Assembly: GCA_035716025.1 (NCBI GenBank)
Contig: DASTKH010000064.1
Coordinates: 1-5,198 of the forward strand
DNA length: 5,198 nt
Origin: JADGHE01 sp035716025
GTDB taxonomy: Bacteria > Pseudomonadota > Alphaproteobacteria > Rhizobiales > Xanthobacteraceae
Direction: 5' to 3'
Of this stretch, positions 1 through 5,198 are shown piece after piece. The stretch's first letter is position 1; each line of letters begins with the position of its first letter. The notes below the pieces were generated by a model that was not told the origin of the DNA, did not search any database, and saw only the letters and a program-made list of their open reading frames with translations. The position numbers were made by a program, and so were the translations under genes.

Positions 1-1705
<1,705 letters not shown>

Positions 1706-1870
1706 TGTCCCGCGCCTGCCCCGGCCGTACGGGGCCCCGTCGCGGTGCGGTTCAGACCCGAGGCCCCGGGTCCTTGCTTCCCCGCGCGTGACCGGGGTGG
1801 CGCATCCCGCGGTGCATCACGCACCGCTGTACCGCCGGCGGCACGCGAGCCAGTCGATTGTGAAACGGCA
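1706..1870 (+). other. infB-rbfA spacer rich in inverted repeats
   Basis: This 165-base GC-rich stretch has no convincing gene. An in-frame upstream extension of rbfA from GTG 1745 would add 42 Pro/Arg/Ala-rich residues not expected in RbfA. Short perfect inverted repeats can be read: GCCCC/GGGGC (1718-1735), a 12-base palindrome at 1729-1740, GACCCG/CGGGTC (1755-1772), CCCCG/CGGGG (1780-1797) and GCGGTGC/GCACCGC with a 5-base loop (1809-1827). None is followed by a real T tract, so transcription probably reads through into rbfA. I see no promoter. Confidence 0.5.
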
Positions 1871-2278
1871 ATGCCCAGACACCAGCAGCGCAGCCAGACG
1901 GCCGGACCTTCGCAACGCGCATTGCGCGTCGGCGAACTGGTGCGCCACGCGCTTGCCGAAATGCTGATGCGCGGACAGGTGCATGACCCGGTGCTCGAAA
2001 CCCACACCATCACGGTTCCCGAGGTGCGCATGAGCGCCGACCTTCGGTTTGCGACGGTCTACGTCATGCCGCTCGGCGGCAAGGATGCGACCGAAGTGCT
2101 AGCGGCGCTCGACCGAAACAGGCGCTATTTGCGCGGAGAGATCGCGCACCGCGTCAACCTCAAATTCGCACCCGACCTACGCTTTCGCATCGACGATCGC
2201 TTCGAGGAGGCAAGCCGCATCGACCGGCTCCTCGCCTCTCCGGCGGTGCGTCGCGATCTCGGGCACAGCAAGGATTAG
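1871..2278 (+). CDS. rbfA: 30S ribosome-binding factor RbfA
   Basis: RbfA is a small cytoplasmic KH-fold protein that binds the immature 30S subunit, helps process the 5' end of 16S rRNA and supports growth in the cold. From ATG 1871 the product is 135 residues, a normal length for alphaproteobacterial RbfA. Typical family text includes the N-terminal helix SQRALRVGELVRHALAEML (14-32), VHDPVL (37-42), the strand ITVPEVRMSADLRFATVYV (47-65) and the closing block LKFAPDLRFRIDDRFEEASRID (97-118). The position of the E. coli KH kink (ASG, AxG type) reads N83-R84-R85 here; I believe rhizobial RbfA proteins share this kind of substitution. ATG 1871 is preferred over GTG 1745 because the extra residues look like translated spacer, although no good Shine-Dalgarno precedes 1871. 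The gene sits between infB and truB, as in E. coli, and is presumably co-transcribed. Confidence 0.95.
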   Translation: MPRHQQRSQTAGPSQRALRVGELVRHALAEMLMRGQVHDPVLETHTITVPEVRMSADLRFATVYVMPLGGKDATEVLAALDRNRRYLRGEIAHRVNLKFAPDLRFRIDDRFEEASRIDRLLASPAVRRDLGHSKD

Positions 2279-2292
2279 TGCGCTTTGCGCTT
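2279..2292 (+). repeat. Tandem heptamer TGCGCTT x2
   Basis: The heptamer TGCGCTT occurs twice head to tail directly after the rbfA stop codon. It also allows a tiny GCGC-TTT-GCGC hairpin (2280-2290) followed by two T. It may be simple slippage; no function can be claimed. Confidence 0.3.
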
Positions 2293-2332
2293 ATGGGCCG
2301 GCTTCAGGCTCTGCGCAGCGCGGGAATGATTC

Positions 2333-3328
2333 ATGACGGAAGCAGACAATTCCCAAGAGAGCGGAGCGGACGGGAGCCCCGCGAAGGCGAAACGCGCCAA
2401 GCGCGACGTCAGCGGCTGGGTCGTGTTGGACAAGCCGGTCGGTATGACGTCGACCTACGCGGTCGCGGTCGTCAAGCGCGCCTTCGCGGCCAAGAAGGCG
2501 GGGCATGCCGGCACGCTCGATCCTCTGGCCTCCGGCATTCTGCCGATCGCTCTCGGTGAGGCGACGAAGACCGTGCCGTTCGTGATGGAAGGCCGAAAGC
2601 GCTACCGATTTCTGGTGCGATGGGGGGTCGAAACCGACACGGACGATGCCGAGGGTGCTCCGGTCGCGACGAGCGAGATCAGGCCCACACCTGAGGCGAT
2701 CCGCGCCGCCCTGCCCCGATTCACCGGCGCCATCATGCAGACACCGCCGAAATTCTCGGCCGTAAAGATCGCCGGAGAGCGCGCCTACGATCTCGCGCGG
2801 GCCGGCGAAGAGGTCACGATGGAACCGCGCCCGGTCGAAATCGAGCGCCTCGAACTCGTGGCCGTGCCGGACGCGGATCATGCCGAATTCGAGGCGACCT
2901 GCGGCAAGGGTACCTATGTCCGGGCGCTCGCGCGCGACCTTGCCCGCGCGCTCGGCACCTGCGGACACGTGGCCGCCCTGCGGCGGACCGCGGTCGGCCC
3001 GTTCGGGGAACAAATCGCGGTCAAAATCGATGAACTCCCGAGTGCGGGGTCCGACCCTGAGTCGGCCGGCAAGCGGTCGTTTCTGCTGCCGGTCGCGGCC
3101 GGTCTTGCAGGGCTTCCGGCCTTATCGATAAGCCGCGCCGAGGCCGGGCGGCTCTGCCGGGGTCAGGCGGTCCTCCTGCGCGGACGCGACGCGGCGGTGG
3201 TCAAGGGGTGGGCCGTGGTCTCCGCCGAGGGCCGGCTCGTCGCCCTCGTCGAGGGCGTGGAAGGGGAACTGTGCCCCCGTCGGATCTTCAACCTGCCAGA
3301 CGCCGCATCCGCCCGAATGTGGCGGTAG
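2333..3328 (+). CDS. truB: tRNA pseudouridine(55) synthase TruB
   Basis: TruB converts uridine 55 in the T loop of tRNAs to pseudouridine and also acts as a tRNA-folding chaperone. The product is 331 residues. After a polar, Lys-rich tail (1-25) comes the synthase core: GWVVLDKPVGMTS (28-40), motif GHAGTLDPLASG (57-68) with catalytic Asp63, KRY with Tyr91, PPKFSAVK (138-145), GTYVRALARDLA (193-204) with Arg197, and LRRTAVGPF (216-224). A C-terminal segment of about 65 residues (LSISRAEAGRLCRGQ... to PRRIFN) resembles the TruB C-terminal PUA-like domain of alphaproteobacteria. Length and motifs are normal. ATG 2333 is preceded only by a weak GGGA 7 bases upstream; no better in-frame start is visible, and the conserved core begins about 25 residues in. 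It lies 54 bases after rbfA, so co-transcription is likely. Confidence 0.97.
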   Translation: MTEADNSQESGADGSPAKAKRAKRDVSGWVVLDKPVGMTSTYAVAVVKRAFAAKKAGHAGTLDPLASGILPIALGEATKTVPFVMEGRKRYRFLVRWGVETDTDDAEGAPVATSEIRPTPEAIRAALPRFTGAIMQTPPKFSAVKIAGERAYDLARAGEEVTMEPRPVEIERLELVAVPDADHAEFEATCGKGTYVRALARDLARALGTCGHVAALRRTAVGPFGEQIAVKIDELPSAGSDPESAGKRSFLLPVAAGLAGLPALSISRAEAGRLCRGQAVLLRGRDAAVVKGWAVVSAEGRLVALVEGVEGELCPRRIFNLPDAASARMWR

Positions 3329-3386
3329 CGCACACGGGACCGTGGAACAGGCGAGGCTTTCTGCTGGTTTTGGATCGCGATTCCGC

Positions 3387-3392
3387 TATAGT
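3387..3392 (+). promoter_or_regulatory. Possible -10 element of an rpsO promoter (TATAGT)
   Basis: TATAGT (or CTATAG, 3386-3391) is the only AT-rich -10-like hexamer in this spacer. It lies 131 bases before the rpsO start, inside the one AT-richer patch of the region (about 3357-3393). No good -35 is seen at 16-18 bases; the sequence there is CTGGTT or TGGTTT. E. coli rpsO has its own promoter after truB, so one is expected here, but this match is weak on its own. Transcription would begin at about 3398-3402, right at the base of the following hairpin. Confidence 0.4.
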
Positions 3393-3403
3393 GGACGGCT
3401 CAC

Positions 3404-3427
3404 GCGGGCCGAGGGGCCCGCTTTCTT
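3404..3427 (+). terminator. Terminator-like hairpin between truB and rpsO
   Basis: GCGGGCC (3404-3410) and GGCCCGC (3415-3421) form a perfect all-GC 7-bp stem with a GAGG loop, followed at once by TTTCTT (3422-3427). The shape is that of a weak intrinsic terminator on the plus strand, 75 bases after the truB stop. It could end or attenuate infB-rbfA-truB transcription, or cap the 5' end of an rpsO transcript started just upstream. The T run is short and interrupted, so termination is probably partial. Confidence 0.55.
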
Positions 3428-3472
3428 CACAGCGACCGCGCTGGACGACATCCCGGCGCCGGCCGCCCCCGC

Positions 3473-3497
3473 GGACCGCCATGGGCGGTGGACCGCC
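3473..3497 (+). promoter_or_regulatory. Mutually exclusive pairings in the rpsO leader
   Basis: GGACCGCC occurs twice (3473-3480 and 3490-3497) around a single GGCGGT (3484-3489). GGCGGT can pair with the left ACCGCC (6 bp, ATG loop) or with the right CCGCC (5 bp, TGGA loop), but not both. The right copy ends 14 bases before the AGGAG of rpsO. S15 is known to repress its own mRNA through leader structures that differ between bacterial groups, so this could be part of such an element. The pairing is seen; the function is inferred, and chance is possible in sequence this GC-rich. Confidence 0.3.
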
Positions 3498-3511
3498 GTC
3501 AAGAGCAAGAC

Positions 3512-3516
3512 AGGAG
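3512..3516 (+). promoter_or_regulatory. Shine-Dalgarno of rpsO (AGGAG)
   Basis: AGGAG lies 6 bases before ATG 3523, the clearest ribosome binding site in the window. It fixes the rpsO start and suggests strong independent initiation. Confidence 0.85.
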
Positions 3517-3522
3517 CATCCG

Positions 3523-3792
3523 ATGTCGATTACAGCCGAACGCAAGGCGGAGCTGATCAAGACCTATTCCCTCAAGGCGGGCGACACCGGCTCGCCCGAA
3601 GTGCAGGTGGCGATCCTCTCGGAGCGGATCGCCAATTTGACGGAGCACTTCAAGACCCACAAGAAGGACAACCATTCGCGGCGCGGACTGCTTAAGCTCG
3701 TGTCGCAGCGGCGGCAGTTGCTCGATTTCCTGCGGCGCAACGATGAATCGCGCTACCGTCGGCTGATCGAGCGGCTCGGTATCCGCCGCTAA
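3523..3792 (+). CDS. rpsO: 30S ribosomal protein S15
   Basis: S15 is a primary 16S rRNA-binding protein that organises the three-way junction of helices 20-22 in the central domain and nucleates the platform of the 30S subunit. The product is exactly 89 residues, the same as E. coli S15, and aligns end to end with it from memory. Conserved rRNA-contacting blocks are DTGSPEVQVA (21-30), HFKTHKKDNHSRRGLL (42-57) with His42, Asp49 and Ser52 (41, 48 and 51 without the initiator Met), and VSQRRQLLDFL (60-70). The C-terminal end is LIERLGIRR. The start is set by the S15 length and the AGGAG 6 bases upstream. It lies 194 bases after truB and 250 before pnp, the classical rpsO-pnp pairing. The length of both flanking spacers suggests its own transcriptional or post-transcriptional control. 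Confidence 0.98.
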   Translation: MSITAERKAELIKTYSLKAGDTGSPEVQVAILSERIANLTEHFKTHKKDNHSRRGLLKLVSQRRQLLDFLRRNDESRYRRLIERLGIRR

Positions 3793-3798
3793 ACCGGT

Positions 3799-3823
3799 GC
3801 GGGCGGAGCACTCCTCCGCTCGT
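3799..3823 (+). terminator. Hairpin just after rpsO (possible attenuator or mRNA 3' end)
   Basis: Six bases after the rpsO stop, bases 3799-3808 pair with 3814-3823 as a 10-bp stem with two G-U wobbles around a CACTC loop; the core GCGGAG/CTCCGC (3803-3808, 3814-3819) is perfect. It occupies the place of the E. coli rpsO terminator t1. There is no proper T tract after it (TTGCGT follows), so it may instead stabilise the rpsO mRNA end while allowing read-through to pnp. Confidence 0.45.
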
Positions 3824-3830
3824 TGCGTAA

Positions 3831-3989
3831 CGGACGCTGCGAGGCGGCGTCTTGCGTCCGCGGCCGGCAAGGGTGCCGTGCCGCCTGCACGGGCGAAGAT
3901 TCGCCCGCGATGAAATGACGGATCTCGAAAGCCATGGCAGGATCGCCAGACGCTCGCTTTTCCCGCGGCCGCGTTCGCGGAGAGCGTCT
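3831..3989 (+). promoter_or_regulatory. Structured pnp leader: four stem-loops in series
   Basis: Reading along the spacer: CGGACGC/GCGTCCG (3831-3837 with 3854-3860, 16-base loop); CGGCA/TGCCG (3865-3878, 4-base loop); CGGGCGAA/TTCGCCCG (3890-3907, perfect 8-base arms around GA); and AGACGCTC/GAGCGTCT (3948-3955 with 3982-3989), enclosing CCGCG/CGCGG (3963-3967 with 3976-3980). In E. coli the pnp leader hairpin is cut by RNase III and PNPase then represses its own mRNA. By position this array is a candidate counterpart, but no sequence similarity to the E. coli element is claimed. I see no convincing promoter within it. Confidence 0.45.
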
Positions 3990-4007
3990 CGCCGTCTTGC
4001 TCATGGC

Positions 4008-4025
4008 GTTCGCGGATCCGCGAAC
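4008..4025 (+). repeat. Perfect 18-base palindrome ahead of pnp
   Basis: GTTCGCGGATCCGCGAAC is its own reverse complement. As RNA it can form a 7-bp stem with a GATC loop, ending 6 bases before the pnp Shine-Dalgarno-like AAGAGA. As DNA it could be a dimeric protein-binding site. Its place argues for an effect on pnp translation or mRNA decay, but this is inference. Confidence 0.6.
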
Positions 4026-4031
4026 CGATGA

Positions 4032-4037
4032 AAGAGA
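4032..4037 (+). promoter_or_regulatory. Shine-Dalgarno of pnp (AAGAGA)
   Basis: AAGAGA is a one-mismatch version of AGGAGA, 5 bases before ATG 4043. It favours ATG 4043 over the in-frame ATG 4028, which has only the palindrome upstream. Confidence 0.6.
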
Positions 4038-4042
4038 CCGAA

Positions 4043-5198
<1,156 letters not shown>

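Noticed and set aside
1729..1740. 12-base palindrome ACGGGGCCCCGT as a terminator
   Set aside because: It has no loop and no T tract; symmetrical GC runs are frequent in DNA of this composition.
1745..1870. GTG 1745 as the rbfA start, adding 42 residues
   Set aside because: The added Pro/Arg/Ala-rich segment is not expected in RbfA, and ATG 1871 gives the normal length.
2291..3013. 240-residue antisense open frame over truB
   Set aside because: It overlaps the conserved TruB core, is Arg/Gly-rich, and shows no family signature or ribosome binding site.
3208..3522. In-frame extension of rpsO upstream to 3208
   Set aside because: S15 is 89 residues, AGGAG sits before ATG 3523, and the extension overlaps the end of truB.

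Overview
The window is an ordinary, well-conserved translation and RNA-metabolism cluster, all on the plus strand: infB (3' part), rbfA, truB, rpsO and pnp (5' part). This is the same order as the downstream half of the E. coli nusA-infB operon. The high GC content, the wording of the proteins (for example IF2 ending in VETVQRSL and PNPase starting MFDIARVGLDWGGRKL) and the long GC-rich spacers point to an alphaproteobacterium, most likely of the Hyphomicrobiales (rhizobial) group. That placement is from memory of family sequences, not from a search.

Layout: bases 1-1705 hold the C-terminal ~567 codons of initiation factor IF2. A 165-base GC-rich spacer with several inverted repeats leads to rbfA (1871-2278). 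A 54-base gap separates rbfA from truB (2333-3328). The 194-base truB-rpsO spacer carries a terminator-like GC hairpin with a T-rich tail, a possible sigma-70-type -10 element just before it, a set of mutually exclusive pairings, and a clear Shine-Dalgarno for rpsO (3523-3792). The 250-base rpsO-pnp spacer is dense in inverted repeats and ends in a perfect 18-base palindrome just before the pnp ribosome binding site. pnp runs from 4043 off the right edge.

The genes work together in translation initiation and RNA handling. IF2 delivers initiator tRNA, RbfA matures the 30S subunit, TruB makes pseudouridine 55 in tRNA, S15 is a primary 16S rRNA-binding protein, and PNPase degrades RNA. I found no mobile element, CRISPR array, tRNA, defence system or new gene family. 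The long antisense open frames are GC-driven shadows. What deserves a second look is in the spacers: the leaders of rpsO and pnp, which in E. coli are sites of autoregulation, have structure here that looks like lineage-specific counterparts. This is inference from hand-read base pairing only.
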